A stretch of 33,556 nt of DNA, from NCBI GenBank assembly GCA_028821845.1, contig JAPKEZ010000004.1:1-33556 (forward strand). Reading direction: 5' to 3'. This document shows, piece by piece, positions 1 through 11,238 of this stretch. Every line of letters starts with the position of its first letter. The stretch's first letter is position 1. Under the pieces are notes generated by a model. The model saw nothing but the letters and a program-made list of their open reading frames with translations, searched no databases and had not been told where the DNA came from. The position numbers and the translations under genes were made by a program. This stretch comes from Planctomycetota bacterium (GTDB lineage: Bacteria > Planctomycetota > UBA1135).

Positions 1-2
1 AG

Positions 3-1394
3 CAAGCTACTGTTGCCGACTATGAAAAGGTCTCAGCTGAAGCGCATGCCGCATTCTTGAAATGGCGCGAACTTCCTGCTCCAGCGCGTGGCGAATACGT
101 ACGTCTAATGGGCGAAGCAATGCGTAAGTACAAAGAGCCACTCGGCAAGATAGTGTCACTAGAAATGGGCAAGATCCTGCAAGAAGGACTAGGTGAAGTT
201 CAAGAAGCCATCGACATCGCCGACTTCGCAGTTGGCCAGTCACGCATGCTTTACGGTTTGTCTCTACACTCCGAGCGTCCACAACATGCGATGCGCGAGC
301 AGTGGCACCCGATTGGCACCATCGGTGTTATTTCAGCATTCAACTTTCCGTCCGCAGTTTGGGCCTGGAATTCCATGCTCGCAATGGTCTGTGGTGACTC
401 AACGCTATGGAAGCCATCATGGAAGACACCACTCACTGCTCTAGCCATGACTAAAGTTTGCGCGCCAATCCTAGAAAAGGATGGCCTCGGCGCGGTGCTA
501 TCGATGATTGTTGGTCCTGACGATACCGTTGGTGAAGCAATGACTGCTGACAAGCGTCTGCCTGTTATTTCGGCAACCGGTTCTTGTCGCATGGGCGCAC
601 ACGTTGCGGCTAAAGTCGCAGGGCGTTTTGGCTCTACTATTCTCGAGTTGGGCGGCAACAATGCCGTTATCGTACTCGAAGATGCAGATCTCGAAATGGC
701 AGCGCGTGCAATTATGTTTGGTGGGGTTGGCACTGCAGGTCAACGCTGTACTTCGACTCGCCGTGTGCTGGTACAAAAAGGTGTGCGCGAGCAACTGGTT
801 GAACGTCTTAAAACGATGTACGCCGGTGTGCGTATCGGACACCCGCTTGACGAAAACGTGTTGATGGGGCCATTGATTGACCAAGATGCTGTCGATAATG
901 TGCTTAAGTCCATCGAAACCGTTAAAGAAATGGGCGGCGAGATTCTTTGTGGTGGCGAACAGGTATATCCTGAAGGTTGTGCTAATGGTTTCTACATGAC
1001 ACCAGCGATAGCCACTGCGCAAAACGATTGGAGTGTCGTGCAAAACGAGACCTTCGGCCCTCTGATGTACATCATCGATATCGACGACCTCGATCACGCG
1101 CTTAAAATACATAACGATGTGCCACAAGGTTTGTCGTCGGCTATTTTTACGTTGAACATGCGCCATGCTGAAAAGTTCTTGTCTGTCGTAGGCAGTGACT
1201 GTGGTATATCAAATGTCAACATCGGCACTTCGGGTGCAGAAATCGGTGGAGCTTTTGGTGGCGAAAAAGAAACTGGCGGCGGACGCGAGTCGGGCTCTGA
1301 TGCCTGGAAGGCTTATATGCGCCGTCAAACGAACACAATCAATTACTCTACTGAGTTGCCTCTGGCTCAAGGTGTTTCTTTCGACGTTGATTAA
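3..1394 (+). CDS. ALDH7-family (antiquitin-like) aldehyde dehydrogenase, 5' end beyond window
   Basis: Frame is open to the left edge (reads QATVADYEKVSAEAHAAFLKW upstream of the called TTG); motifs ELGGNNAVIV, GTAGQRCTSTRR (catalytic Cys), SGAEIGGAFGGEKETGGGRESGSDAWKAYMRR typical of ALDH7/alpha-aminoadipate semialdehyde dehydrogenases. Confidence 0.93.
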   Translation, partial: QATVADYEKVSAEAHAAFLKWRELPAPARGEYVRLMGEAMRKYKEPLGKIVSLEMGKILQEGLGEVQEAIDIADFAVGQSRMLYGLSLHSERPQHAMREQWHPIGTIGVISAFNFPSAVWAWNSMLAMVCGDSTLWKPSWKTPLTALAMTKVCAPILEKDGLGAVLSMIVGPDDTVGEAMTADKRLPVISATGSCRMGAHVAAKVAGRFGSTILELGGNNAVIVLEDADLEMAARAIMFGGVGTAGQRCTSTRRVLVQKGVREQLVERLKTMYAGVRIGHPLDENVLMGPLIDQDAVDNVLKSIETVKEMGGEILCGGEQVYPEGCANGFYMTPAIATAQNDWSVVQNETFGPLMYIIDIDDLDHALKIHNDVPQGLSSAIFTLNMRHAEKFLSVVGSDCGISNVNIGTSGAEIGGAFGGEKETGGGRESGSDAWKAYMRRQTNTINYSTELPLAQGVSFDVD

Positions 1395-1396
1395 GT

Positions 1397-2248
1397 TTGC
1401 AGGTTAATACTTTAACAGTAAATAGCGGCCGTCTGCCCCTAGCTCTACACGACTACGGGGGAGACGGCCCAGCCGTTTTATTTGTACACGGTTTTTTAGA
1501 TGGCGGCAAGTCATTCGAAGATGTGGCACTTGCGGCGCGCGATTTCTGCAGACCTATGTGTTTAGATTGGCGTGGGCATGGCGATAGCGAGTGGGTGGTC
1601 GATGGCAGTTATCATCAGCTCGATCACTTCAAAGATTTACTCGCAGTGATGGACGAGAAACCTGCCGGTAAACCATTTGATTGCGTAGTCGCGCACTCGT
1701 TGGGTGGCACAGTGGCATTGATGTTGGCTGCGGCTGCCCCCGAATTGTTTAATAAGTTGATGTTGCTCGATGCTTTAGGCGGCTACGCCGCTGATGCTGA
1801 TACGCAGATGGAGCAGTTCGTGAGTGTCGTCGAACACTTACGACAACCGCAAAAAGAGTTTCGTGATTTTGAATCACGCTCCGCTGTCGAAAGTCGCGTT
1901 AAGCAAAACAACCCAGGTTTGTCAGGCGTCGGCGCCGAACGCATTGTGCGCCATTACTTAGAAGAATTAGACAACGGTATGTGGCGGGTAAAACTAGATC
2001 CACGCTTGCGCGGGCCGAATCCGATTCGTTACCCTGAACAATATTGGCAAGCAATGGCGAAAAGGGTGGCATGTAAGACCACCGTAATAGCTCCTGAGGG
2101 CGGTTATATGCATCGCCATCCACAGGGTCGCGAACGCTTCGAGTGTTTGGCGGATGGGAAATGGGTGGACGTGCCGGGCATAGGGCATCATGTGCATTCT
2201 GAGGTGCCGGAGTTGGTGGTGAGTGAGTTGCGCGAGTTGTTAGAATAG
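1397..2248 (+). CDS. alpha/beta hydrolase
   Basis: VLFVHGFLDGGKSF, LDWRGHGDS, VAHSLGGTVAL nucleophile elbow, C-terminal GIGHHVHSE histidine; TTG start 2 nt after the upstream stop. Confidence 0.88.
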   Translation: MQVNTLTVNSGRLPLALHDYGGDGPAVLFVHGFLDGGKSFEDVALAARDFCRPMCLDWRGHGDSEWVVDGSYHQLDHFKDLLAVMDEKPAGKPFDCVVAHSLGGTVALMLAAAAPELFNKLMLLDALGGYAADADTQMEQFVSVVEHLRQPQKEFRDFESRSAVESRVKQNNPGLSGVGAERIVRHYLEELDNGMWRVKLDPRLRGPNPIRYPEQYWQAMAKRVACKTTVIAPEGGYMHRHPQGRERFECLADGKWVDVPGIGHHVHSEVPELVVSELRELLE

Positions 2249-2257
2249 TCATCAGCC

Positions 2258-3976
2258 ATGACTAACACCACTGCTAATGTAATGCGCTACGACATGGCGT
2301 TGCCGGCGAATTGCGCACACCATGCGCAGCTAGATTTGACTGGCGGCACTAATGGTTTATGGCTGTGCGTTGACGCGGCGGCGCGATTGGCGCTGCACCC
2401 GCATTCTGAAGATGGCAGTGAGGCCGCGGGCGACCAAGGATTGATGACTTGGGATTTACCATCTTGGCAAGAGGCACTAGATGGTGTGAATTTGAATATG
2501 ATTGAGTGCATTCTTGATGCGGGCGCTAACGCGATGCCGAATGCGGCGCCGTTGATTGCTCTGGCCCGTCAGCAAGGCTGTGACTTAAATGAGTTGCGCT
2601 TCGATTTCGGATTCGATCCGCTGTCATGTCTAGCCAAAGACGGAGTGCTGATTGGTGGCCCTGATTACGTAAAGCACCAGGCACGGTCGTTGTTTGAGTT
2701 TGCACAGGAGAACATGGCTAAGGCAAATGTGTTTTGCGTTAGTACTGAGGTGCACGAAATGGCCGGCGCTAGTCATGCGCAACAACTGGGGGTGATGGCC
2801 GCGACCTTAAGTCATTACTTCACGTTTGCCGATACGCTTGAAATTAGTGTCGCTGATATCGCGCGCCGGACAACTTTGCGTATTGCAGTGGGCCGTGACA
2901 TTTTCGTTGAAGTGGCTAAATTGCGGGCGGCTAAATTGTTGTTTGCTAAAGTTTTGGCTGCGCATGGTGTTGGCGAAGAGATTGCTCCGCGTATTCATGC
3001 GATATCATCGCGACAAACGATTAGTCAGTGCGCTCCGCACACTAATATGTTGCGCGGCACCGAGCAAACTTTCGCGGCGTTGTTAGCGAATGTCGATGTA
3101 GTAACTACGTCTTGTTTTGACGAAGCACTTGGCCAGTCGTCGGAGATGGCGCGACGTGCGGCGCGCAATGTGGCGATTATCTTGCAAGAAGAATCTAACC
3201 TCATGCAGCAATCTGATGCGACCGCCGGTAGCTACTGGGTTGAAGAAAATACTTCGCGTTTAGTTGACGAAGGCTTTGACTTCATGCAACAAATAGAATC
3301 ACGCGGATCAATGCCTGGCGTCTTGCTAGAAGGTTGGTTGCGCGACCAACTCAGTGAAACATATACTGGGCAAAGCCAACGGTTTGCTACTCGCGCTGAC
3401 GCCATAACGGGGGTCAGTGAATATCCGCAACTTGATGAGAATATGCCAGAATCTTTGCCGGTATTCGGTGAAGACGAACAAGATTTTATACTTAGTTATG
3501 AAGACTTAATTGAAAGTTGTGAATTAAATAGCCAGTCAAACTTTGAAGATTGCATAGCGGCTAGTGCTGCCGGTGCTAATGTTTTTCAAATAAGCGACGC
3601 ACTGCATCTTGGCAAAGCGACGCAGTCTCCGCAAATGGTGCCGCTCGATGCCCATCGCCATGCTGAAGATTTTGAACAATTACGTTATCAGGCAGCGTAC
3701 TTAGAGAATGCTACTGTGCGTTTGCATTGTTTGGGTGATTTGGCGCGACATAATACTCGTAAAGTTTTTGCCGCTAACTTTTTAGCGGCAGGCGGGCTTA
3801 ACGTAAGCGACAATTCTGATTCAAAAGTAGTCTGTATCTGCGGCGACGACAAACAATACGCTGCTGAGTTAGAGGAAGTGATTAGCAGCTATGCTGATGA
3901 CATCCATGTTGTTGTAGCAGGGCAGTTTGAAGATTCTGTTGCTACGCTACAGCAAATGCACGAGGTCTTAGCATGA
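2258..3976 (+). CDS. mutA: methylmalonyl-CoA mutase small (non-catalytic) subunit
   Basis: MCM TIM-barrel-like segments ([45 protein letters not shown]) with a degenerate C-terminal B12-like domain; directly upstream of mutB with ATGA overlap. Confidence 0.88.
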   Translation: MTNTTANVMRYDMALPANCAHHAQLDLTGGTNGLWLCVDAAARLALHPHSEDGSEAAGDQGLMTWDLPSWQEALDGVNLNMIECILDAGANAMPNAAPLIALARQQGCDLNELRFDFGFDPLSCLAKDGVLIGGPDYVKHQARSLFEFAQENMAKANVFCVSTEVHEMAGASHAQQLGVMAATLSHYFTFADTLEISVADIARRTTLRIAVGRDIFVEVAKLRAAKLLFAKVLAAHGVGEEIAPRIHAISSRQTISQCAPHTNMLRGTEQTFAALLANVDVVTTSCFDEALGQSSEMARRAARNVAIILQEESNLMQQSDATAGSYWVEENTSRLVDEGFDFMQQIESRGSMPGVLLEGWLRDQLSETYTGQSQRFATRADAITGVSEYPQLDENMPESLPVFGEDEQDFILSYEDLIESCELNSQSNFEDCIAASAAGANVFQISDALHLGKATQSPQMVPLDAHRHAEDFEQLRYQAAYLENATVRLHCLGDLARHNTRKVFAANFLAAGGLNVSDNSDSKVVCICGDDKQYAAELEEVISSYADDIHVVVAGQFEDSVATLQQMHEVLA

Positions 3977-5985
3977 GTGAAGTTAATCATCCTTACCCGC
4001 ATATGGGTAGTGAGCCAGGAGAGCCGCCGTTTGTGCGCGGCCCTTACGCTTCAATGTATGTTAATCGCCCATGGACTATTAGGCAGTACGCTGGTTTTTC
4101 TACGGCGACCGAATCAAATGCTTTTTACCGACGCAATTTAGCTGCGGGTCAAAGAGGTTTGTCGATTGCTTTTGATTTGGCAACACATCGTGGCTATGAC
4201 TCTGACAACCCGCGCGTTACCGGAGACGTGGGCATGGCGGGGGTGGCAATTGATTCTATTCTTGACATGCGTATTTTGTTTGACAAGATACCGCTTGATC
4301 AGATGTCGGTGTCGATGACCATGAACGGTGCGGTGCTGCCAATTTTGGCGTTGTACATCGTGGCTGCCGAAGAACAGGGCGTTAAGCCTGAGCAGTTAAC
4401 CGGCACCATTCAAAACGATATTTTGAAAGAGTTTATGGTGCGCAATACTTATATTTATCCGCCGGCACCGTCGATGCGCATTATCGCCGATATTTTTAAG
4501 TACACCACTGAGTATATGCCGAAGTTTAATTGCATTTCTATTTCGGGTTACCACATGCAAGAGGCGGGGGCGACTCCTGAATTAGAGTTGGCCTTCACTT
4601 TGGCTGATGGTCTCGAGTACGTGCGCACTGGCATTGCAGCTGGTTTAGACATAGACAAATTCGCACCACGCTTAAGTTTCTTTTGGGCAATCGGCATGGA
4701 TTTCTTCAGTGAAGTTGCTAAGCTTCGCGCCGCACGTCTGCTGTGGTCAGAGATGATTGCTGAATTTACTCCGCAGAATGTAAAGTCGCAGATGTTGCGC
4801 ACTCACTCGCAAACTTCTGGCTGGTCGTTGACGGCGCAAGATGTTTACAACAATGTTACGCGTACTTGCATCGAGGCGATGGCTGCTACTCAGGGTCACA
4901 CCCAATCGTTGCATACGAACTCACTCGACGAAGCATTGGCTTTGCCGACGGACTTCTCGGCGCGCATCGCCCGCAACACGCAAATTCAATTGCAACAAGA
5001 GTCGGGCACTTGTCGTCCTCCTGACCCATGGGGAGGCTCGCATTTGGTGGAACGCTTAACTCACGAGATGGCGGAAAAAGTTCGCGTGCACTTGCAAGAG
5101 ATCGAAGATATTGGCGGTATGACCAAAGCTATTGAAAGTGGCGTGCCGAAGTTGCGGATAGAAGAAGCAGCGGCACAGGCGCAGGCGCGCATCGATTCTG
5201 GCGAGCAGACAATAGTTGGCGTGAATAAATATGTGGTTGATGTAGAAGCAGACATCCCGATGTTGGCGGTTGACAATGCCAGCGTTTATGCTGAACAAAT
5301 CGCCCGTTTAAAGAAATTACGTAACGAGCGTGATCAGGCCGCCGCCGACGCTACGCTCGAGGCGTTGACCTCGGCCGCAGCTAATGAAAGCGGTAACTTG
5401 CTTGACTTATGTATGAAAGCAGCACGCGCTAAAGCCACTGTTGGAGAAATGTCCGACGCTCTGGAAAAAGTATTTGGGCGCCATCAAGCCAAGGTGCAGG
5501 CTGTGTCGGGAGTTTATAGTAGTGCTGTGAAGCACCAACGCTCCGACCTCGACAAAGTGCGCGCCCGCGCTGCTGAATTCGCCGACCGTAACGGACGGCG
5601 CCCGCGCATATTGGTGGCGAAAATGGGGCAAGATGGTCACGACCGTGGGCAAAAAGTAATTTCGACGGCCTTTGCCGACTTAGGTTTCGATGTCGACATA
5701 GGCACTTTGTTCCAGACTCCAGAAGAGACTGCGCGTCAAGCTGTCGAAAATGATGTGCATATCATCGGTGTTTCGTCGTTGGCGGCAGGTCACTTAATCT
5801 TGGTCCCTGCATTACGCAAAGAATTAGATTCGCAAGGACGCAGCGATGTGTTGGTAGTTGTTGGTGGTGTTATCCCTCCGCAAGACCATGATGCTTTGTT
5901 CGCGGCTGGCGCGTCAGCTGTGTTTGGCCCTGGCACGGTGATACCTGAAGCTGCTAATAAATTACTCGATAAACTAAATGGCTGA
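3973..5985 (+). CDS. mutB: methylmalonyl-CoA mutase large subunit
   Basis: [41 protein letters not shown], cobalamin motif [20 protein letters not shown]-like sequence upstream of ATG. Confidence 0.97.
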   Translation: MSEVNHPYPHMGSEPGEPPFVRGPYASMYVNRPWTIRQYAGFSTATESNAFYRRNLAAGQRGLSIAFDLATHRGYDSDNPRVTGDVGMAGVAIDSILDMRILFDKIPLDQMSVSMTMNGAVLPILALYIVAAEEQGVKPEQLTGTIQNDILKEFMVRNTYIYPPAPSMRIIADIFKYTTEYMPKFNCISISGYHMQEAGATPELELAFTLADGLEYVRTGIAAGLDIDKFAPRLSFFWAIGMDFFSEVAKLRAARLLWSEMIAEFTPQNVKSQMLRTHSQTSGWSLTAQDVYNNVTRTCIEAMAATQGHTQSLHTNSLDEALALPTDFSARIARNTQIQLQQESGTCRPPDPWGGSHLVERLTHEMAEKVRVHLQEIEDIGGMTKAIESGVPKLRIEEAAAQAQARIDSGEQTIVGVNKYVVDVEADIPMLAVDNASVYAEQIARLKKLRNERDQAAADATLEALTSAAANESGNLLDLCMKAARAKATVGEMSDALEKVFGRHQAKVQAVSGVYSSAVKHQRSDLDKVRARAAEFADRNGRRPRILVAKMGQDGHDRGQKVISTAFADLGFDVDIGTLFQTPEETARQAVENDVHIIGVSSLAAGHLILVPALRKELDSQGRSDVLVVVGGVIPPQDHDALFAAGASAVFGPGTVIPEAANKLLDKLNG

Positions 5986-6955
5986 TTTCCCACCGCCTTC
6001 TGAACTTGCCCAAGCTGTTGTAGCGGGCGAACGTTCGGCGCTGGCGCGGGCTATGACCTTAGTCGAATCGACATTGCCTGAACATCAACTCTTGGCACAA
6101 GAGTTATTGAATTTATTGATGACTCATACCGGTAAGTCGCAGCGCATTGGAGTTACCGGTGTGCCAGGTGTCGGTAAATCTACTTTCTTAGATAGCTACG
6201 GTATGTATTTGATTGAGCGTGGTCATCGCGTGGCAGTGCTGGCGATTGATCCGTCAAGCTCTATTACGGGTGGTAGTATTCTTGGCGATAAAGCGCGGAT
6301 GAACGATTTGGCTTTATCTGACAAAGCATTTGTTCGTCCGTCGCCAAGCTCAACTAATTTGGGCGGAGTGGCACGCCGCACTCGCGAAAATATTTTGCTG
6401 TGCGAAGCAGCTGGATATGACACTGTACTTGTTGAAACGGTTGGCGTTGGCCAATCCGAAACGGTGGTTGCTGATATGGTCGATTTCTTTCTAGTGTTAA
6501 TGCTTGCCGGAGCAGGTGATGAATTGCAGGGTATCAAGAAAGGAATTATCGAACTCGCTGACCTTATTGCGATCAACAAAACTGATGGCGATAATCTTAA
6601 TCGCGCGAAGGCGGCTGCAAATGACTACACATCCGCATTGCATTACTTGACTCCAACTAGCGAAAAGTGGCAGCCGTCCACCATTTGCATTTCTGCATTA
6701 GAGTCTGCTGGTTACGACGACTTGTACGGCAAAGTAGCCGAGCACGCATCAGTGATGCACGAATGCGGCGAGTGGTCTAGTAAGCGTCAGCAGCAAAACA
6801 CTAAATGGATGTGGTCGTTAATCAAGAACCGTTTGCTTGACGATTTCAATTCTTCTTTAGATGCAGCGCTCTTAGAAGAAATGGAACGGCAAGTACAAGC
6901 CGGAGAATTAAGCCCAACAGCTGCCGCCGATAAATTGATTGATGGAAATTCCTGA
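5978..6955 (+). CDS. meaB: MeaB/ArgK-type G3E GTPase (methylmalonyl-CoA mutase chaperone)
   Basis: Walker [47 protein letters not shown]; overlaps mutB end. Confidence 0.95.
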   Translation: MADFPPPSELAQAVVAGERSALARAMTLVESTLPEHQLLAQELLNLLMTHTGKSQRIGVTGVPGVGKSTFLDSYGMYLIERGHRVAVLAIDPSSSITGGSILGDKARMNDLALSDKAFVRPSPSSTNLGGVARRTRENILLCEAAGYDTVLVETVGVGQSETVVADMVDFFLVLMLAGAGDELQGIKKGIIELADLIAINKTDGDNLNRAKAAANDYTSALHYLTPTSEKWQPSTICISALESAGYDDLYGKVAEHASVMHECGEWSSKRQQQNTKWMWSLIKNRLLDDFNSSLDAALLEEMERQVQAGELSPTAAADKLIDGNS

Positions 6956-7799
6956 AAACATAATAGACTTTCATGTGCATATTCAACCGTGGGAGCAAAT
7001 TAAAGATGCTCCACGCAAGACTATCGAAGCGGGGCGTAGCGACGTCGAAGCAATATTACATTATCAACGCAACCCTGAAGCGTTTAGTAAACATTTAGCC
7101 AGCCAAGGAATTGCGCGCGCCGGATTAATAAATTATGTTTCGCCAAAGCTGATGGGCTTCGACGCTTCGTGTAATGACTGGATTGCTGAATACCGCAATG
7201 TCGATCCGCAACGCTTCTTCGCATGGGGAGGCATCCACCCCAACTTTTGCGATGATGTGCCGGCCGAGATGGTGCGCTTATTAGACGTCTTGAAAATTGA
7301 CGGCATTAAAATACATCCACCGCATCAAGAGATGACCGCGCGTGACAAAGCGTTTTATCCAGTTTATGCTGCTTGCGAAGAGCGTGGAGTTCCGGTGATG
7401 ATCCATACGGGCACTTCGGTTTTTCCCGGAGCGCGTTCGCGACTGGGTGATCCTTTAGACATCGACGATATTGCAATTGATTTCCCCAAGCTGAAAATCG
7501 TTATGGCACATGCCGGTCGTCCTTTTTGGTATGAGCAGGCGTTTTTTGTCGCCCGTCGTCATCGTAATGTTTACGTTGATTTGTCGGGTATTCCGCCGCA
7601 GTATTTGCCCAAGTATTTGCCTCGTTTAGAGTTTCTCGACGAGAGTGTGCTGTGGGGTACGGACTGGCCAAGCCCAGGGGTGAAAGATTTGCGCTCCAAT
7701 GTGCAAGTGTTCTGCGATTTAAGTGAGTACTCGGATGAGTTTAAGCGTATGGTGTTGGTTGATAATGCCCATAAGTTTTTAGAGGGTGGTAGTGTATAA
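6942..7799 (+). CDS. amidohydrolase family metal-dependent hydrolase (Amidohydro_2-like)
   Basis: N-terminal DFHVHIQPW (HxH), KIHPPHQE, VMIHTGTS, VMAHAGRP, WGTDWPSP; start at ATG 6942, overlapping meaB by 14 nt. Confidence 0.85.
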   Translation: MEIPENIIDFHVHIQPWEQIKDAPRKTIEAGRSDVEAILHYQRNPEAFSKHLASQGIARAGLINYVSPKLMGFDASCNDWIAEYRNVDPQRFFAWGGIHPNFCDDVPAEMVRLLDVLKIDGIKIHPPHQEMTARDKAFYPVYAACEERGVPVMIHTGTSVFPGARSRLGDPLDIDDIAIDFPKLKIVMAHAGRPFWYEQAFFVARRHRNVYVDLSGIPPQYLPKYLPRLEFLDESVLWGTDWPSPGVKDLRSNVQVFCDLSEYSDEFKRMVLVDNAHKFLEGGSV

Positions 7800-7808
7800 T
7801 CACCACCA

Positions 7809-9704
7809 ATGATTCACTTAGTTTTTGCGATACTCTTTGCCCAGCAGCCCATAAACGATATGTCCGACTGGGTGCATGTCGGCGGCCAAGCGACTTACAC
7901 TTTCACCGACGGCGAATTAAATGGCGTCGGCGCAACCGGCGGTAACGCTTTTCTACATTCACCGCGCGAATACAGTGACTTCGTTTTAGAGTGCGATGTG
8001 AAGATTGCTCCCGGAGGCAACTCGGGTATTCAATTCCGTTCGCACGTCCGCGACAACGGTCGCCTATTCGGCTATCAATGCGAAATAGATTCAAGCGAAA
8101 CTTGGATTTGCGGCGCGATTTATGATGAAGCACGCCGCGGCTGGCTCGAGGACCTGCGCGATGAGAATGAAAATTTAGCTCGCGAGGCATTCGTCCAAGG
8201 CGAATGGAATCACTACAGAATTAAAGCACAAGGCAACCACCTTCAAACTTGGATAAATGGTGTCGTCTGCAGTGACATCCGCGATGATGTCGATGCGTCT
8301 GGGTTGATAGCTTTTCAGGTGCATGGTGGTGATGCCACAGATGTACGCTGGAAGAACATCGTGATAACTGAGCTTCCGCCAGCACCGTTCATTCATAGTG
8401 TCTCCGACATTTCACAGCAGTTCAGTTTCTACATGGACGGCCGCTTCTTCACTCAGTACATTAAGGGCGACGGTGCTGACGTGCGTAACTGGGGCACATT
8501 ATCTAAACTCGATTTGTCTAACACTAATTTGTTATTGCTCGACGGTGGCGAGCGGCGTATTCCATACTCGCAAGACTCTATTGATCACATTGCAGAATAC
8601 GTGACTAAGGGTGGCACCGTTTTAATCATGGCGGATCATTCAAACGATGGCCCAGCGGTGCTGCCGCTCATCGAACATTTTGGCGGCGCGCTCTCCGACC
8701 AAAAAGCACAAAAGCCATTCACTGCCGCACCATCACTTGCCGCGGGCGAGATCGAATATTACGGCGGCAACACCTTGGCCTTTAGCAGTGATTACACTTA
8801 CCTCATCAAAGACAAAAAAGGCCGTCCACTGTTGGCACGCCGTCAATTCGGTAAAGGCATGGTGTTGCTAGGTTCACGCGGCTTGTTCGGACATAAGCCT
8901 GACCACTCTGACCCAATTAACGCGCACTGGATTCGTCCATTACTGCTAAATTCAGTGAAAGCAAAAGTCGTAGATAAAACTAAAGGGCAGCATGGGCAGT
9001 GGGCAGAATTAAGTAAGCAGCTCGGGCCACTGAAGTTAGAGTTCAATGAGGGCACTATGCCTTTCGCCGAGGCCATCGCAGATGAATATATTTTAGTGCG
9101 CCCACATTTGGTTGAAATAACCGGAGTCGAACCTGCGCCAGGAATGATTAAAAACTTATTAATATTACCAACCGGAGGGGGTGGATTTTCTAGTGGTCAA
9201 CGCATTGCTATTGGTGCATTCTGGGGGAACTATCCAGAAAAACGTTATCCGATGGTAGAATTAATTTCTCATGAAGCGGGTCACTCGTGGGTGCTGCCAT
9301 ATGCCGAGCCACTCTGGAATGAGCCCATCGCCACTTACCTCGGCATTAAAGTTGGCCAGCGCCTAGGAATGACAGAAGCTGACTCTACTTTAGCTCGTGC
9401 AATTGCCAACGCCCGTAAGTTAGACCCTGATTTAAACAAAATAGACCCACTAGCAGAAGGTACGCCACGCGATTTGATTTGGGGAAAGTCTTACTACGTT
9501 TTCGAACAACTCGAAGAAAAATATGGACCAGGCGCGATGGCCAAATATTTCAAAGCTAAACGTAAGCTGCTTAAAGAAGGTGGCGCGCGTAATAGTTACA
9601 CCATGGATGATTGTGTCGCCGTATGGAGCGCAGCTGTCGGCGAAGATTTAGTGCCGTGGTTCCAGTCTTTGGGTTTTTCAGTGACTAAGGTGTCGTTAGA
9701 CTAA
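7809..9704 (+). CDS. secreted multidomain protein: DUF1080/LamG-like N-terminal domain, GATase-like middle, HEXXH zincin-like C-terminal domain
   Basis: Short hydrophobic N-terminus MIHLVFAILFAQ; FVLECDVKIAPGGNSGIQFRSHV typical of DUF1080; middle LLLLDGGERRIPYSQDSIDHIAEYVTKGGTVLIMAD; ELISHEAGHSWVLPYAEPLWNEPIATYLG zinc motif. Confidence 0.75.
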   Translation: MIHLVFAILFAQQPINDMSDWVHVGGQATYTFTDGELNGVGATGGNAFLHSPREYSDFVLECDVKIAPGGNSGIQFRSHVRDNGRLFGYQCEIDSSETWICGAIYDEARRGWLEDLRDENENLAREAFVQGEWNHYRIKAQGNHLQTWINGVVCSDIRDDVDASGLIAFQVHGGDATDVRWKNIVITELPPAPFIHSVSDISQQFSFYMDGRFFTQYIKGDGADVRNWGTLSKLDLSNTNLLLLDGGERRIPYSQDSIDHIAEYVTKGGTVLIMADHSNDGPAVLPLIEHFGGALSDQKAQKPFTAAPSLAAGEIEYYGGNTLAFSSDYTYLIKDKKGRPLLARRQFGKGMVLLGSRGLFGHKPDHSDPINAHWIRPLLLNSVKAKVVDKTKGQHGQWAELSKQLGPLKLEFNEGTMPFAEAIADEYILVRPHLVEITGVEPAPGMIKNLLILPTGGGGFSSGQRIAIGAFWGNYPEKRYPMVELISHEAGHSWVLPYAEPLWNEPIATYLGIKVGQRLGMTEADSTLARAIANARKLDPDLNKIDPLAEGTPRDLIWGKSYYVFEQLEEKYGPGAMAKYFKAKRKLLKEGGARNSYTMDDCVAVWSAAVGEDLVPWFQSLGFSVTKVSLD

Positions 9705-9708
9705 GCGG

Positions 9709-11238
9709 GTGAGCCAACTGCGACCTACACTGCTACTCGTTCTCGACGGCTGGGGCCATGCGGCGGCCAGCGAGTCGAATGCTATCACGCATGCACCTGC
9801 TAATAATTTCTTGTCGTGGTGGGAAAAATACCCGCACACTTTATTATCAGCCAGTGGCCACGAGGTAGGTCTGCCAGCAGGGTTGATGGGCAACTCAGAA
9901 GTCGGCCATACCAACCTTGGAGCGGGGCGCACCGTTTTCCAAACCATCTCGCGTATCAATCAAGATATCGATGACGGAAGTTTCACACGTAACGGTATGT
10001 TGCGCAATGCCATCGACCATGCGCGCTCTAACACCACCACTTTACATTTGTTCGGCTTGCTCGGTAATGGCGGAGTGCATTCCTTCGACAAGCACTACGA
10101 CTCGCTGCTCGCATTGGCAAAGTCGATGGGTTTAAAGTCCGAGCAAGTTAAAGTACACGCCTTGCTTGACGGTCGCGACACCGCGCCGCGTTCGGCAGAT
10201 CATTTTATTAAGCAACTTGAAGAAATGTGCCGCATTCACGGTGGTAGCATCGCCAGCATCTGCGGACGCTACTTCGGTATGGACCGTGACACTAATTACG
10301 AACGCACTCAATTATTTTGGAATGTAATGGTAAACGGCACTGCGCCATTCGATGCTCCTAGCGCCAGCAGCGCACTGCAAGACGCTTATGCACGTGATGA
10401 AAGTGATGAATTTGTGCAGCCCACATTAATCGCAGGTGGTGCGTCTATTCAAGACAACGACTCAGTGATTAGCTTCAACTTTCGTGCCGACCGGGTGCGT
10501 CAAATATCCGACGCATTTTTAAACGGTGGCGACTTTACTCAACTGAGCCGCGTGCGTCGTCCATGTGTAAAGTACACGACCATGACGCAGTATCGCGAAA
10601 GTTTCGATTGCGCGGTGGCCTATCCACCCTTAGAAATTAACTCTACATTAGGCGAGGTGATTTCCGATGCCGGCCTGCGCCAGTTCCGCTGTGCAGAAAC
10701 TGAAAAATATGCGCATGTTAGTTTCTTTTTCAATGGTGGCCGCGAAGATGAATTCGCTGGTGAAGATCGGCATTTAGTGCCGTCGCCGAAAGTGGCTACT
10801 TACGATTTAAAGCCTGAGATGTCGGCCTACGAAATAACTGCTGCGGTACTGAATAAACTCGACGCCGGTCAGCATGCGCAATATGTGATTAACTTCGCCA
10901 ACTCGGACATGGTGGGGCACACCGGTCTTATCCCGGCTGCTGAAGCTGCGGTGCGCGCCGTTGACGCATGCTTGAAGCAGATTGTCGATAAGGCGCTAGA
11001 GCTCGGAGGGACGGTGGCTATTACTGCAGACCACGGCAATGCCGAGCAGATGCGTGACCCAGTTACCGGCGACGTTCACACGGCGCACACTATTAACCCG
11101 GTGCCGTTGCTTCTAATCAGCGATGAATTCAGCGGTGTTGAAATGCGCAACGGAGTTCTTGCCGATGTCGCACCGACGTTGCTTAAGGTAATGAATCTAG
11201 CGCAGCCCGAAGTTATGGACGGCCAACCGTTGTTCTAG
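9709..11238 (+). CDS. gpmI: 2,3-bisphosphoglycerate-independent phosphoglycerate mutase
   Basis: LLLVLDGWGHAAASESNAI, GNSEVGHTNLGAGR, HALLDGRDTAPRSA, ADHGNAEQM; GTG start. Confidence 0.97.
   Translation: MSQLRPTLLLVLDGWGHAAASESNAITHAPANNFLSWWEKYPHTLLSASGHEVGLPAGLMGNSEVGHTNLGAGRTVFQTISRINQDIDDGSFTRNGMLRNAIDHARSNTTTLHLFGLLGNGGVHSFDKHYDSLLALAKSMGLKSEQVKVHALLDGRDTAPRSADHFIKQLEEMCRIHGGSIASICGRYFGMDRDTNYERTQLFWNVMVNGTAPFDAPSASSALQDAYARDESDEFVQPTLIAGGASIQDNDSVISFNFRADRVRQISDAFLNGGDFTQLSRVRRPCVKYTTMTQYRESFDCAVAYPPLEINSTLGEVISDAGLRQFRCAETEKYAHVSFFFNGGREDEFAGEDRHLVPSPKVATYDLKPEMSAYEITAAVLNKLDAGQHAQYVINFANSDMVGHTGLIPAAEAAVRAVDACLKQIVDKALELGGTVAITADHGNAEQMRDPVTGDVHTAHTINPVPLLLISDEFSGVEMRNGVLADVAPTLLKVMNLAQPEVMDGQPLF

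Noticed and set aside
251-1166. Long minus-strand ORFs (160 and 222 aa) opposite the aldehyde dehydrogenase
   Set aside because: Lie inside a clearly conserved ALDH gene; compositions look like codon-bias shadow ORFs with no recognisable motifs.
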